Below, one piece after another: positions 9,149 to 18,134 of a stretch of DNA of 64,000 nucleotides. The stretch spans positions 1,485,001 to 1,549,000 of the forward strand of contig NZ_CP117969.2 in the NCBI RefSeq assembly GCF_028743515.2. The letters run 5' to 3'. Below the pieces are notes generated by a model. That model did no database searches, was not told the origin of the DNA, and worked only from the letters and a program-made list of their open reading frames with translations. Numbering within the stretch: the stretch's first letter is position 1; every line of letters starts with the position of its first letter. The position numbers and the translations under genes were made by a program. This DNA is from Imtechella halotolerans. GTDB taxonomy: Bacteria; Bacteroidota; Bacteroidia; Flavobacteriales; Flavobacteriaceae.

Positions 9149-10585
9149 CTACATTAATCCTGAAAACAACCTCATAACACGTTCAAAAAAACGAATATGG
9201 TACGGTCTATTATTCCAGTCCTCCAAATTCAATTTAACAGCATCTTCTATATCCCTATAAAAAGTTGCACGTAATTCATTTGCAAATGTCTTATCATAAA
9301 CAAATGCATTAATTTCAAAATTCAGATTAAAACTACGCTCATCCAGGTTAGTTGTTCCAACAGTAGAGACAAAACTATCACACACCATTGTTTTGGCATG
9401 TACAAATCCTTTCTGATAGGTGTAAATTTCTACTCCAAGTGATAATAGTTCCTGGTAATAAGAACTAGATGTGGTATTCACTAAAATAGAATCAGATACT
9501 CCGGGAACAAGTAATTTTATATCAACTCCACTTAAGCGAGCAATTTTTATTGCATTTAAAAAAGAAGTCTCAGGCACAAAATAAGGAGTAGTAATTAGTA
9601 CCTCACTTTTAGACAGCAATATAGCCTGAGTCATTGCGTACATTATATTTGGAAAATCAGAGTCGGGACCACTACTTATTATTTGAGCAACTTGTTTATG
9701 GCTATCGTCAAAAGTATATTCAATTGGAAATAATTCTTTAGTAACCTGTAAATTCTGTTTAGCACAGAAGTTCCAATCTGATAAGAATACACGCTGTAGT
9801 GATAATACCGATGAGCCAGTAAGCTTAATATGTGTATCACGCCAATACAAGTTATAGCTATTTGGATTACAGTATTTATCTGATACATTAATCCCTCCAA
9901 CATAACCAATTATACCATCTATAATAATGATTTTTCTATGATTACGATGATTCATTCTATTGGCAAAAAATAATAGCTTTATTTTATAGAAGGGAAATGC
10001 CTCTACCCCATGCTCCCGTAAATCATCTATAAAGGATTTTCGAATGGATTTGCTTCCAAAATCATCATAAATAAAACGAACCTTAACCCCTTCTTGAGCT
10101 TTTTGTTTTAAAAGTTCACCTATACTATTTCCGATGGTATCATCTTCAAAAATATAATATTCAATATGAATAAATTTTGTAGCATGGCGTATAGCTTCAA
10201 TAACATCTGGAAACTTTATCTCACCATTAATTAAAAGATCAACCTTATTATTTACAGTAATAATCGTATCCGGTTTATTAAACTGAGCTAGACTAATAAA
10301 ACAACCCAAGGCCCCTTTAACACTATTTACCACGGCCTCAGAATATGCTTTGAACTGGCTTTCAAGTTCAGGGAAAGCTGCTCTATCTACGGCTAGCTTT
10401 TTACTATATAATTTATGTACTCTATAATTCCGGCCAATGGAAAAATAAACAAACAAGCCTACTACAGGGAATAAAAAAATCAACAGTAAATAGGCCAGTG
10501 CCTTGCTAGTTGAGTTCGTATTAACAACAATAATAACAGCTGTTATAAATGTAGCCAGATAAAGTAAAATAATTGCAGTCGTCAT
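9149..10585 (-). CDS. cls: Cardiolipin synthase (phospholipase D family)
   Basis: The 478-residue protein has two N-terminal membrane helices (IILLYLATFITAVIIVV; LAYLLLIFLFPVVGLFVYF), a nuclease-like linker with SIGRNYR, and two PLD catalytic motifs. The first is HRNHRKIIIIDGIIGYVGG at about residue 215 and the second HAKTMVCDSFVSTVGTTNLD at about 395. This is the standard length and layout of bacterial Cls, which joins two phosphatidylglycerol molecules into cardiolipin and glycerol in the inner membrane. Both HxK(x)4D motifs are intact. It is monocistronic by position: the neighbours on both sides are separated by more than 150 bases. Confidence 0.93.
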   Translation of the reverse strand: MTTAIILLYLATFITAVIIVVNTNSTSKALAYLLLIFLFPVVGLFVYFSIGRNYRVHKLYSKKLAVDRAAFPELESQFKAYSEAVVNSVKGALGCFISLAQFNKPDTIITVNNKVDLLINGEIKFPDVIEAIRHATKFIHIEYYIFEDDTIGNSIGELLKQKAQEGVKVRFIYDDFGSKSIRKSFIDDLREHGVEAFPFYKIKLLFFANRMNHRNHRKIIIIDGIIGYVGGINVSDKYCNPNSYNLYWRDTHIKLTGSSVLSLQRVFLSDWNFCAKQNLQVTKELFPIEYTFDDSHKQVAQIISSGPDSDFPNIMYAMTQAILLSKSEVLITTPYFVPETSFLNAIKIARLSGVDIKLLVPGVSDSILVNTTSSSYYQELLSLGVEIYTYQKGFVHAKTMVCDSFVSTVGTTNLDERSFNLNFEINAFVYDKTFANELRATFYRDIEDAVKLNLEDWNNRPYHIRFFERVMRLFSGLM

Positions 10586-10747
10586 ACTTTATCAATTTTG
10601 GGTGTATAGAGAAATACCATTGACATGAAATCTTAACTTTCCACAAAGGAAGTTATAAAAATATCATTTTTATCTTGATTTGGTCTATCGTCCAAGATAG
10701 GATTTTAGAAAGCACTTGTATCAATAGTAATGACTTGTTTCTATTAA

Positions 10748-11818
10748 TTAACTTCTAAATTTTTTAAACCTTTTGGCTTTGTATATTTTTAAACCAGTAA
10801 TAAATAACATTAGAGGTATAAGTCCGGAGATAAAAACCAAAATCCTACCCAAAATACCAGCTATCTCGCCAATATGAATGGGATAAAATTGAGCTGCCAT
10901 CCGATTACTGAAGGACTCACTTTTATAATCAGACAATACCCGTACTTGTCCCTTATTAGTAATTCTAACCTCTTTTGTTTTTCTAAGTCCTGACTGTATA
11001 CTAGAGTCTTCAATAAAACGAATACGATATTCCTTAGAATCAACTGTGGGAAAATGTATAGCCCAAATATCATACTCATCCTGAATGGTGCTCAAAAAAT
11101 CAGTAATTCCACTGGTATGAGAAATACTTTCAATAGGAGTTTCTACCTGAGGTTTTTCATCAAAAATTCTCAAAATAGATTTATAATAGGAGTTATTTGT
11201 AAAATAGGCTCCTGATAAGGCAATAATAAAAAGGGGAACAAAAAAGTATATTCCTGCAACCTTATGCATGTCAAAATTAAACTTTCTTTTTTTACTCTTC
11301 CATTTGAATATAAATCCTTTTCTTAGCTTTTTGGCGTATATGGTCCACCAAATATATACTCCTGAGGATAACAACATAAAACAGAACACTAAAGCACTCA
11401 CCCCTACTATATACTTTCCGACATCGGGTATACCTAGGCTTCTGTGAAGACGCAATAGTGTTTCGAAAAACACAATTGAATTTGATTTCTCCCCTAATAA
11501 GCTTCCACTGGAAGGATGGTAATAATTTTTCCTTCCTCCCTTGAACTCAATAGAAATGGTCTGTTGCTCCCTATAGGGTAATACAATTTTAGAAATACTG
11601 TCTTTATGTACCTCAATTAAAGATATGGTCGTTTGTAAAATCTCCTTATTGCCTAATGCGTTTTCATCCTTTATAACCAGCATCTCTGAATTTAACATCC
11701 TAGTTATTTCCGGTTGCCATACATACAAAGAACCGGTTAGTCCAGAAAAGGATACTATCAACCCGCAAGTGACACCTAACCAAAGATGTATTTTCCGTAT
11801 TAGCTTACTAAAAGACAC
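10748..11818 (-). CDS. PepSY-associated transmembrane protein (iron-uptake accessory)
   Basis: The 356-residue protein starts with SKLIRKIHLWLGVTCGLIVSFSGLTGSLYVWQPEI, the signature of the PepSY_TM family, in which a helix carrying HLWLG leads into a periplasmic PepSY-like domain. Further helices lie at about 145-170 (VGVSALVFCFMLLSSGVYIWW), 190-210 (VAGIYFFVPLFIIALSGAYF) and near the C-terminus (ILGRILVFISGLIPLMLFITG). The second HLW-like position (HIGEIAGILGRIL) is preserved. Family members sit beside siderophore receptors and are thought to take part in ferric-siderophore reduction or release in the periplasm. That is its position here: it follows the TonB receptor by 50 bases, but with a terminator hairpin between them that probably lowers its expression. 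Confidence 0.88.
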   Translation of the reverse strand: MSFSKLIRKIHLWLGVTCGLIVSFSGLTGSLYVWQPEITRMLNSEMLVIKDENALGNKEILQTTISLIEVHKDSISKIVLPYREQQTISIEFKGGRKNYYHPSSGSLLGEKSNSIVFFETLLRLHRSLGIPDVGKYIVGVSALVFCFMLLSSGVYIWWTIYAKKLRKGFIFKWKSKKRKFNFDMHKVAGIYFFVPLFIIALSGAYFTNNSYYKSILRIFDEKPQVETPIESISHTSGITDFLSTIQDEYDIWAIHFPTVDSKEYRIRFIEDSSIQSGLRKTKEVRITNKGQVRVLSDYKSESFSNRMAAQFYPIHIGEIAGILGRILVFISGLIPLMLFITGLKIYKAKRFKKFRS

Positions 11819-11833
11819 TGTTATGTTGTATTA

Positions 11834-11864
11834 AAAGCCATTAACAGCAAACTGTAATGGCTTT
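11834..11864 (-). terminator. Terminator between the TonB receptor and PepSY genes
   Basis: The stem AAAGCCATTA / TAATGGCTTT is prolonged by CAG/CTG around a TTTG loop and followed on the minus strand by TTAATA. It has only a short T-run, so partial read-through into the PepSY gene is likely. Confidence 0.6.
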
Positions 11865-11868
11865 ATAA

Positions 11869-14253
11869 TTAAAAACGATATTGAACACTCATTTTTACAT
11901 TTGTTCCTTCCCCTGCTCCTGTAAAAGTGAGTAAGGGAGCTGCCCATTGTGACCTAGAAGGCAAATAGTATTCGTTTAGTAGATTATTAACAGCTAATGA
12001 AATAGACAAATCAGAGCGAAGTAGATAATCAATAGATCCATTAAGTAAGGTATATCCTTTCACTGGGAATTGTGTGTGTCTGTACGTATATTGGTTATTT
12101 GTTGCTAAATATGGTGAGAAACGGTCCCTATCTCCAACATTAGTCATTCGAAGTGAGGTAGTCAATTTCTCAATAGGCTTCCAGGTTATATATGCTGTCC
12201 ATTTTGGAGCAGCTATTACATCCCCTCCCAAGTAAGTTAATGTATTAGCGTTTTGTGCACTATGTGTAGTGCCTTCTACATAGGAATAAGAAGTTCCTAG
12301 TAGAAGTTTATTACTATCAGATTTGTAATCTAATGACACCTCTGCTCCATAGATATCCTGAGGTTGTTTTGAAGGCACAAAAGAATTGATTTGCTCGTCA
12401 AAAACTACACCTGTACCTAAATTAGAGGTACTATAATAAGCGACTGCCTCAAACTTAAAACGATTAAATTTTGATAAAAATCCAAACTCATAATTTTTAG
12501 TAACCGCTGGTTCCAATTGAATATCGTTAATATTATCAGCTGTTGCCGAACGTAAGACTGATCCCAAATCAGCTATTGAAAATCCTTGAGAATAACTGAA
12601 GTAAGGTATAAACTCTTGATGCTTAATAAACCGTAAGCCTAGATTAAACGCCAGATTATCGAAACCAATTTTGCCTCCTGTGACAGCAACAGATGGGTTA
12701 AAGTTTCCATCACTTAGAGGCGAATATGGCAGAGTATTATAGTCATCAATTTTTAAGTTCATATCATCATATCGCAAACCTGATTTTATCACCCACATAT
12801 CCTCTATTTTAATAGTAGATTGCAAGTAGGGAGCCCAGCTCAACATATCTATATTGGGTACCCACAATCTTCCATCAAGTAATCCCTGATTAGTCTTATC
12901 TTTTAGTAAGTCAATTCCATAAGTTAATGTAACAAGATTGGAGTTAGCCAACTTAAATTGGGTACTAAAGTTTGGTCGTAAACCAAATTTCTCAGCGTTT
13001 ATTACTGACTGTCCCCCATTCTCAAATTTATCAGAGTAAAAGAAAATATTCTCGGTATTTTGATAATACATATCTGTCACAAAATCAGTGGTACCATCAA
13101 AAATTGCGTCTAAACTATATTGTAATTGACCATTTATAAGTGTTGTTCCAGTGGGCTTCTCCCCATCTATGGTCCCTTTAATGCCATACCCAGCAGTTAA
13201 AGAGTATTCGCCGCTTTCATCAAACACCTCAAAATTGGCTGGAACTGGAATAAAAGGAGTATTTTGAACCGTTTTATAAAGGTTACCTGAGGCTGTAATT
13301 TTTTGACGATCTGAAATTTGGTATTGTAATTTTGCCATTGTACTGTAAATAGCTGTATTGTCAAGCCCATAGGTAGGTAACAATACCAAGCCATCCGCAT
13401 CATACTTGGTTCCTGTCTTTTCATAACTACCACTTACATAGTATGAAAACTTATTCAGTTTTCCTTGCAATGATTGATATGCCCCAAAACCAAGAGCATC
13501 TTTTGTTTTAGCCAAATTAGAAGTTCCCCAAAGTTCAGTTGTACCCGAAATGTTCGTTTGTTCCTGTGGTTTTTTGGTAATATAATTAATAAATCCCCCA
13601 TTTCCTCCATTTCCAAAAATAGAAGTAGCCCCTTTTATAACCTCTACACTACTGATATCATTTGGATTAATTGACTTAATACCCAATTGACCATTTCTTA
13701 AAGGGGTAGATTGAGGTATCCCATCAACCATTACCAAAAGTGAACGACCTCGGAGAGTTTGCCCCCAATTAGAAAAAGTACCGGTTGAGGCTGCTAATCC
13801 AGGAACTGTAAATTCTAGGATTTCACTAATATTTGAAGTAGCTTTTGATAACTCCTTCAATTTAGCCTCATTTACAACGGTAACAGAAGCAGGTATTTCT
13901 GAAAGATATTCTGAATTACGACTAGCAGATACCACTACTTCATCCAAATCACTCAATTCCTCCTGTAATATCACGGTTTGCCAAAGGGAGTTACCTTCCA
14001 CAAAATTTATGTTTTGCTTTTTTGTTCGGTAACCTAACATTCTATATGTAACCTCTAAACTTCCTTCGGTATCAATGGTCAATTCATAATTCCCTTCAAT
14101 ATCGGTGGTTGTTCCCTTTTTTAGTGATTCTATATATACGGTAGCTCCGGGTATTCCTTGATGTTGCTCATCCGTAATTTTTCCTTTTAAAGTAGATTGA
14201 GATAACGCAGGTAAAGACAAAAGACAAACTGCAATCAGTGTGAAAAGTTTCAT
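11869..14253 (-). CDS. TonB-dependent siderophore receptor
   Basis: The 794-residue outer-membrane receptor has a signal peptide (KLFTLIAVCLLSLPALSQS). A carboxypeptidase-regulatory-like domain lies at about residues 22-105 (LKGKITDEQHQGIPGATVYI). The TonB box and plug follow (DEVVVSASRN; LRGRSLLVMVDGIPQ; VEVIKGATSIFGNGGNGGFINYITKKP). The remainder is a 22-strand barrel with the C-terminal aromatic FKMSVQYRF-like ending (NVKMSVQYRF). Plug motifs GNGGNGGFINYITK are typical of ferric-siderophore receptors rather than SusC-type nutrient porins. It is the first gene of a two-gene iron locus with the PepSY protein. A Fur-like palindrome covers its promoter, so it is probably induced in iron limitation. 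The exact siderophore cannot be told. Confidence 0.9.
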   Translation of the reverse strand: MKLFTLIAVCLLSLPALSQSTLKGKITDEQHQGIPGATVYIESLKKGTTTDIEGNYELTIDTEGSLEVTYRMLGYRTKKQNINFVEGNSLWQTVILQEELSDLDEVVVSASRNSEYLSEIPASVTVVNEAKLKELSKATSNISEILEFTVPGLAASTGTFSNWGQTLRGRSLLVMVDGIPQSTPLRNGQLGIKSINPNDISSVEVIKGATSIFGNGGNGGFINYITKKPQEQTNISGTTELWGTSNLAKTKDALGFGAYQSLQGKLNKFSYYVSGSYEKTGTKYDADGLVLLPTYGLDNTAIYSTMAKLQYQISDRQKITASGNLYKTVQNTPFIPVPANFEVFDESGEYSLTAGYGIKGTIDGEKPTGTTLINGQLQYSLDAIFDGTTDFVTDMYYQNTENIFFYSDKFENGGQSVINAEKFGLRPNFSTQFKLANSNLVTLTYGIDLLKDKTNQGLLDGRLWVPNIDMLSWAPYLQSTIKIEDMWVIKSGLRYDDMNLKIDDYNTLPYSPLSDGNFNPSVAVTGGKIGFDNLAFNLGLRFIKHQEFIPYFSYSQGFSIADLGSVLRSATADNINDIQLEPAVTKNYEFGFLSKFNRFKFEAVAYYSTSNLGTGVVFDEQINSFVPSKQPQDIYGAEVSLDYKSDSNKLLLGTSYSYVEGTTHSAQNANTLTYLGGDVIAAPKWTAYITWKPIEKLTTSLRMTNVGDRDRFSPYLATNNQYTYRHTQFPVKGYTLLNGSIDYLLRSDLSISLAVNNLLNEYYLPSRSQWAAPLLTFTGAGEGTNVKMSVQYRF

Positions 14254-14280
14254 TTATTTAGATTCATTTAAAATAATGCG

Positions 14281-14308
14281 CAAATATATTTTATAGAATT
14301 CTAAACAA
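14281..14308 (-). promoter_or_regulatory. Promoter of the TonB receptor gene
   Basis: On the minus strand TATATTTG (14288-14281) is preceded by TTG (14308-14306) with 17 bases between, close to the phylum consensus of 19. A second, shorter AGAATTCT palindrome (14290-14305) fills the spacer. Confidence 0.5.
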
Positions 14309-14314
14309 AAAACA

Positions 14315-14337
14315 TTATCTAGAAAAATTCTAAATAA
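14315..14337. promoter_or_regulatory. Fur-like operator
   Basis: The half-sites TTATCTAGAA and TTCTAAATAA face each other across AAA, giving 9 of 10 matching positions. I recall flavobacterial iron boxes of the form TTTAGAAT..ATTCTAAA. It lies just upstream of the promoter, and a partial second copy overlaps the promoter spacer. Iron-dependent repression is inferred. Confidence 0.5.
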
Positions 14338-14353
14338 TTTTTTAAACACTTAA

Positions 14354-14390
14354 AACTCAAAGGCTGTACTTATACTACAGCCTTTGAGTT
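14354..14390 (-). terminator. Terminator at the end of the Sus-type operon
   Basis: A perfect 15-bp stem (AACTCAAAGGCTGTA / TACAGCCTTTGAGTT) with a 7-base loop lies about 75 bases beyond the last gene of the operon. Confidence 0.85.
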
Positions 14391-14465
14391 GGATTAAAAT
14401 GGTATCAGTATCCTTCAAAATTCCCTTAAAACAATACCTAAATTACTCCTTTAGCCATTACCCAA

Positions 14466-15710
14466 TTAAAAACTATAGGTACTTAAAGGAACACCGAACA
14501 CAGCTCTTTGTCCAGGATGTTCCATTAATCCCCAAATATCGTGATAGTACGTTGAGTAATATAATCCTTCAGTACCATGAGGAAATCGATATCGTTTTGC
14601 ATTATTTGTACCATACTCCCAAAGTAGTAACCTAGAAGTGGAGTCGTAGTATTCAGATTTTCCAGAAATAGCAAAATAAAAAATACCATCCTTTGCAAAT
14701 ACACCTTGCATATGATTCACTGCATTCCCATCGTTATCAACAGGATCAATCTTTCGAACATCTGCAGCAGTATCAATAGTTCCGTCACTATGTAAGGCAA
14801 ACGAGTGCACATAAGCATGTCCCACAGTTGAGCTCAAATTGTAATAATTTCCAATATTAATACGAGGATCACCATTAGTGTTAAAACTTAACGACATCGC
14901 AGATAATGGTTTATGAACTTCTTTGGCAGCATAACTAGCTACTCTTGGGAGAATGTATTGGTATCCAAAGGCATACATATTCCCATCTTCACTACTATAA
15001 CCAATTTTCCCTCCACCGCCTGTACCCGTCACTTCAACAATTTTATCGAGATCAAACTCATCTATGGTACTACCACTAGTTACGTATAATTTTCTATTAT
15101 AATAGGCCAATCCTCCAGCATGCCCGAAAATTGGTGAATAGCCATTATATTGGGTGTAGCTAACCCCATTATAACTTTCAATTGTCCCTAAGAAAGCACC
15201 ACCCGACTTCTTAACCAATAATATATGTCGATACCTAACATTGGAAGGGTCTGTAACATCACATAGGGAAAGTCGGCTACCGTGAGCAGATTTTGAGTAC
15301 CAAGCCACCGCAATATAACGTCTTCCACCCCATCTAAAGCCTGAAATTCCCTGTGGATACCAGGTCTCTGTATTTTGGTCAGTAGAATCCCAAGAAAATC
15401 CTGTATAATTATAAATAATATTAAACCCTTTAATGGATTCTAAATTATTTTCTAAGGTGGCATTTTTAGTAAAGGTTATACCAGTAGGTTGTAGATATAA
15501 AGCTCCCCTTGTATTAAAAAAATCATTTACATTGGATTCATAGGAATTACGAGCACCTAATTTCTCTCCAGAGGTGGAGTATGATGCGCTTGCAGAAATG
15601 GATTCTGACTGATTGGCATCAATTGATTCCTCCTCTTTAATTGATTCCTTTGCGCAGCCTAGTAACAATAAAGCACTTATAGAAATGCTATATAATGCGT
15701 TAAATTTCAT
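14466..15710 (-). CDS. Secreted lipoprotein, beta-propeller-like, unknown function
   Basis: I place the start at Met 15710 because it begins a clean lipoprotein signal, KFNALYSISISALLLLGC with the lipobox LLGC; a longer frame to 15776 has no signal character. After a Ser/Glu-rich linker come about 330 residues with regularly spaced short strands: RRYIAVAWYSKSAHGSRLSL, HAGGLAYYNRKLYVTSGS, and a closing GLMEHPGQRAVFGVPLSTY. The pattern of AGGL..Y..KLYV and HA.V.SFAL recalls secreted proteins of actinomycetes annotated only as secreted or LGFP-linked propellers. It is the last gene of the SusCD operon (81 bases after the PHP gene), so a surface or periplasmic role in substrate binding or cleavage is plausible but unproven. 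Confidence 0.65.
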   Translation of the reverse strand: MKFNALYSISISALLLLGCAKESIKEEESIDANQSESISASASYSTSGEKLGARNSYESNVNDFFNTRGALYLQPTGITFTKNATLENNLESIKGFNIIYNYTGFSWDSTDQNTETWYPQGISGFRWGGRRYIAVAWYSKSAHGSRLSLCDVTDPSNVRYRHILLVKKSGGAFLGTIESYNGVSYTQYNGYSPIFGHAGGLAYYNRKLYVTSGSTIDEFDLDKIVEVTGTGGGGKIGYSSEDGNMYAFGYQYILPRVASYAAKEVHKPLSAMSLSFNTNGDPRINIGNYYNLSSTVGHAYVHSFALHSDGTIDTAADVRKIDPVDNDGNAVNHMQGVFAKDGIFYFAISGKSEYYDSTSRLLLWEYGTNNAKRYRFPHGTEGLYYSTYYHDIWGLMEHPGQRAVFGVPLSTYSF

Positions 15711-15791
15711 ATGATTGTTATTACTAAAATAATTAGAGAATTCAATTCCTAAAAATGAGGTGGTCCTGGATTTCATTTCTTTCAGTTTTCA

Positions 15792-16973
15792 CTATTCACT
15801 ATCGTCTAATGTTATTGGCCTTCTAAGTTCAACATCCTTTTTATCCTTATTAAAATCGAATTCAATTTCAATACTCTCTCCTTGAAGTGTTTTAAAGTTC
15901 AATACCTTATAGGTTGCATGAAAAGATTTCTTGTCTATTGCTTTCATATCTTTAATAGAAATCTCTATAAGATTAGTTTGATTAGGCAATAACACAATTG
16001 TTTCCGGCATTTCAACTCCCTTATCTTCTCGAACTTTTTCAAGCACGAAACGAAGATCAGTTTTGTTTTTTAGGTGTGTATAACGCTTCTTTCGATACAC
16101 TATATTTGAAGGTTCAATTACCTGAACAGATTCTGTGAATAATGGTTTCAGATGTTTTTCATATCCCATTATGGTATCTGCGTAATACACTGCTGATCTT
16201 CGTTCAAATAGAGCTTCTTTAATAGACTCTTCCGAATTTTCTTTAGCAAAGAGTAAGGTCATTGGGCGATGCCATTCATAATGGCTTAGTCCAACGAGAT
16301 AATGAATATCCGAAGAAGAAGTGATTGAAAGGTTATGGTCTACTGCCCAAGGAATTGCGTTTTTATGTAACATTTTATTATTGAAAATTTCAAGTCCATC
16401 AAGTAAATTCTCATCAAACATTTTCTGATGAAACTCGCGCCAATGAGGGTCTTTTCCTTGACCATCCAATGGATGATTTAACTGAATAAATGCACCTTGT
16501 TTTTTGGCTTTTTTAAAAGCTTGAATTAAGTCTCCTTGTACAGGTTTTAATTCGTTTATATCTTTTAAAAAAAGAATATTAAAATGCCCATACAATTGCC
16601 CGGGCTCATTTATTTCCAATCCCCTAATTAGCGTTATTCCCAATCGCTCAGCAATTACTTCTGCATCTTTATGAGGTAAGTTCTCATCTTCAAATTTCAT
16701 AGCCTTTTTTAATACCGGCCCTTTATAATTGATATGATCCGTTAGTGCAATAACATCTAGACCATCATGCCAAGCTTCTTGTATTCTAATATCAGGCCAT
16801 ACACGTCCGTCAGAATACACGGTATGCACATGGAAATCGCCCTTTAAAGTTTTATATCCAGGTAAATCCGGAATTTTAACTTCTTTTCGTACTTGAGCAT
16901 TTGCCATATAACCTAGCAGTACCACAACCAAGGCAACTAGCTTAAAAATTCCATTAGTAGAATTTACTTTCAT
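15792..16973 (-). CDS. Secreted PHP-domain phosphodiesterase (Sb-PDE type)
   Basis: The 393-residue protein has a signal peptide (FKLVALVVVLLGYMANAQ) followed by a PHP metallophosphoesterase domain. The metal ligands are visible: GDFHVHTVYSDG at about residue 42 (H-x-H), ALTDHINYKG at about 77, LIRGLEINEPGQ at about 115, FIQLNHPLDG at about 160 and ITSSSDIHYL at about 218. This set matches the stand-alone PHP proteins grouped with the Sphingobium Sb-PDE phosphodiesterase. The C-terminal 120 residues form a beta-domain. It lies 36 bases after the SGNH hydrolase in the Sus operon. A periplasmic phosphodiesterase here suggests that the imported molecule contains a phosphodiester, which is an inference. 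Confidence 0.8.
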   Translation of the reverse strand: MKVNSTNGIFKLVALVVVLLGYMANAQVRKEVKIPDLPGYKTLKGDFHVHTVYSDGRVWPDIRIQEAWHDGLDVIALTDHINYKGPVLKKAMKFEDENLPHKDAEVIAERLGITLIRGLEINEPGQLYGHFNILFLKDINELKPVQGDLIQAFKKAKKQGAFIQLNHPLDGQGKDPHWREFHQKMFDENLLDGLEIFNNKMLHKNAIPWAVDHNLSITSSSDIHYLVGLSHYEWHRPMTLLFAKENSEESIKEALFERRSAVYYADTIMGYEKHLKPLFTESVQVIEPSNIVYRKKRYTHLKNKTDLRFVLEKVREDKGVEMPETIVLLPNQTNLIEISIKDMKAIDKKSFHATYKVLNFKTLQGESIEIEFDFNKDKKDVELRRPITLDDSE

Positions 16974-17009
16974 TTCAAAATTGTTAAATTATATACTATA
17001 AACCGTTAG

Positions 17010-18101
17010 CTATTTTTGGATAATAGGAAGTAATTGAGGTGTTATACTCTTGATCATCCTATCAAATCCTAAATCATTTGGATGAGTACCATCTACGGTG
17101 CCTTCATGATCATCTCCCAAAAAATCATCAGAAAAAATGAAATAAATATTCTTCATACCTGAATTATGTAGTTTCATAAATTCATCATATGCATTTGTAT
17201 TCTGCTTCTTCACTTTTTCTCCTGTGATTTGATCAAAATACCCAATTTCTCTTACCACTCCTTGCATCAAGACAATGGGAACTTCCTTATGTCTTTTTCG
17301 AATGGTTTTTATTAAATTTTGAGTGCGCTGGGTAACTTCACGTGGCGAACTGTTAGGTATACAGTCTAAGATAAACATATCCGCATCTATTTCTGATATC
17401 ATAGTTGCTACTTCCTCTTCCATTCTAGCCACACCAGACATTCCAAGATTAAAAAAATGGAATCCGGTATTTCTAGACATACGAGCAGGATAACTCATCC
17501 CCGACCTACTAGCACCAGCCCCTTGTACAATACTGGATCCGTAAACGACTATTCTTTTTTTAAATGGCTGCTCCCCAGCAACTATCAAAGCATTTTCAGA
17601 TACACCAATTTCCAGACTAGTAGTCTCACTATATACAGGCAAATACAATAAATACTCCTGCTCAACACCACTTAAATTAGCAACTATCTTATCCTCAGAA
17701 CAATTTTTACCATCACTAGGTCTCCCAACTCCAACAAACTGCCATTTACCATCTACTTTAGCATACAGATCTAAACCTCTATAAGCAATAGGAGTCATTC
17801 CTGCAGATGTGCTTTTACTGGTTGTACACCACTTAGCATAAATGGCATTACTATTTGTTTTAAATGAAATTGCTAAGCCTGCAGATCGCGTCATTCTTGT
17901 TTTTACCTGGCTAGATAAGGTAGTATACTTAAGGGTGTCAATACGATGAAAAGGCTGTTGAGTATCCATTATTTTACCCACCATAGTAAACTGATTAGAT
18001 GGGTAATAGGTAATCTTTTGTTGATTTTGTGTCCTACCAATAAACACAAAGAATAAAAAAAACACTAAAAAACTGCTTCCTTTAATAGCTGAAATTCTCA
18101 T
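17010..18101 (-). CDS. Secreted SGNH/GDSL hydrolase
   Basis: The signal peptide (FLVFFLFFVFIGRTQ) leads into an N-terminal beta-sandwich of about 150 residues (AGLAISFKTNSNAIYAKW; YLLYLPVYS) and a C-terminal SGNH hydrolase. Block I is IVVYGSSIVQGAGASR, with Ser in GSS at about residue 190. The block II glycine is in FFNLGMSGVARM, block III contains ILDCIPNSSP, and the catalytic pair is DGTHPNDLGFDRM near the end. Enzymes with this two-domain layout are esterases acting on acylated sugars or other esters. It is co-transcribed with SusC/SusD and is probably periplasmic. The specific ester is unknown. Confidence 0.85.
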   Translation of the reverse strand: MRISAIKGSSFLVFFLFFVFIGRTQNQQKITYYPSNQFTMVGKIMDTQQPFHRIDTLKYTTLSSQVKTRMTRSAGLAISFKTNSNAIYAKWCTTSKSTSAGMTPIAYRGLDLYAKVDGKWQFVGVGRPSDGKNCSEDKIVANLSGVEQEYLLYLPVYSETTSLEIGVSENALIVAGEQPFKKRIVVYGSSIVQGAGASRSGMSYPARMSRNTGFHFFNLGMSGVARMEEEVATMISEIDADMFILDCIPNSSPREVTQRTQNLIKTIRKRHKEVPIVLMQGVVREIGYFDQITGEKVKKQNTNAYDEFMKLHNSGMKNIYFIFSDDFLGDDHEGTVDGTHPNDLGFDRMIKSITPQLLPIIQK

Positions 18102-18134
18102 TTGTACTTGTTGAAAAAATTTAAAATATATGGA

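Noticed and set aside
10586-10747. Possible riboswitch or small RNA between cardiolipin synthase and PepSY genes
   Set aside because: No stable stem or known motif visible in 160 bases.
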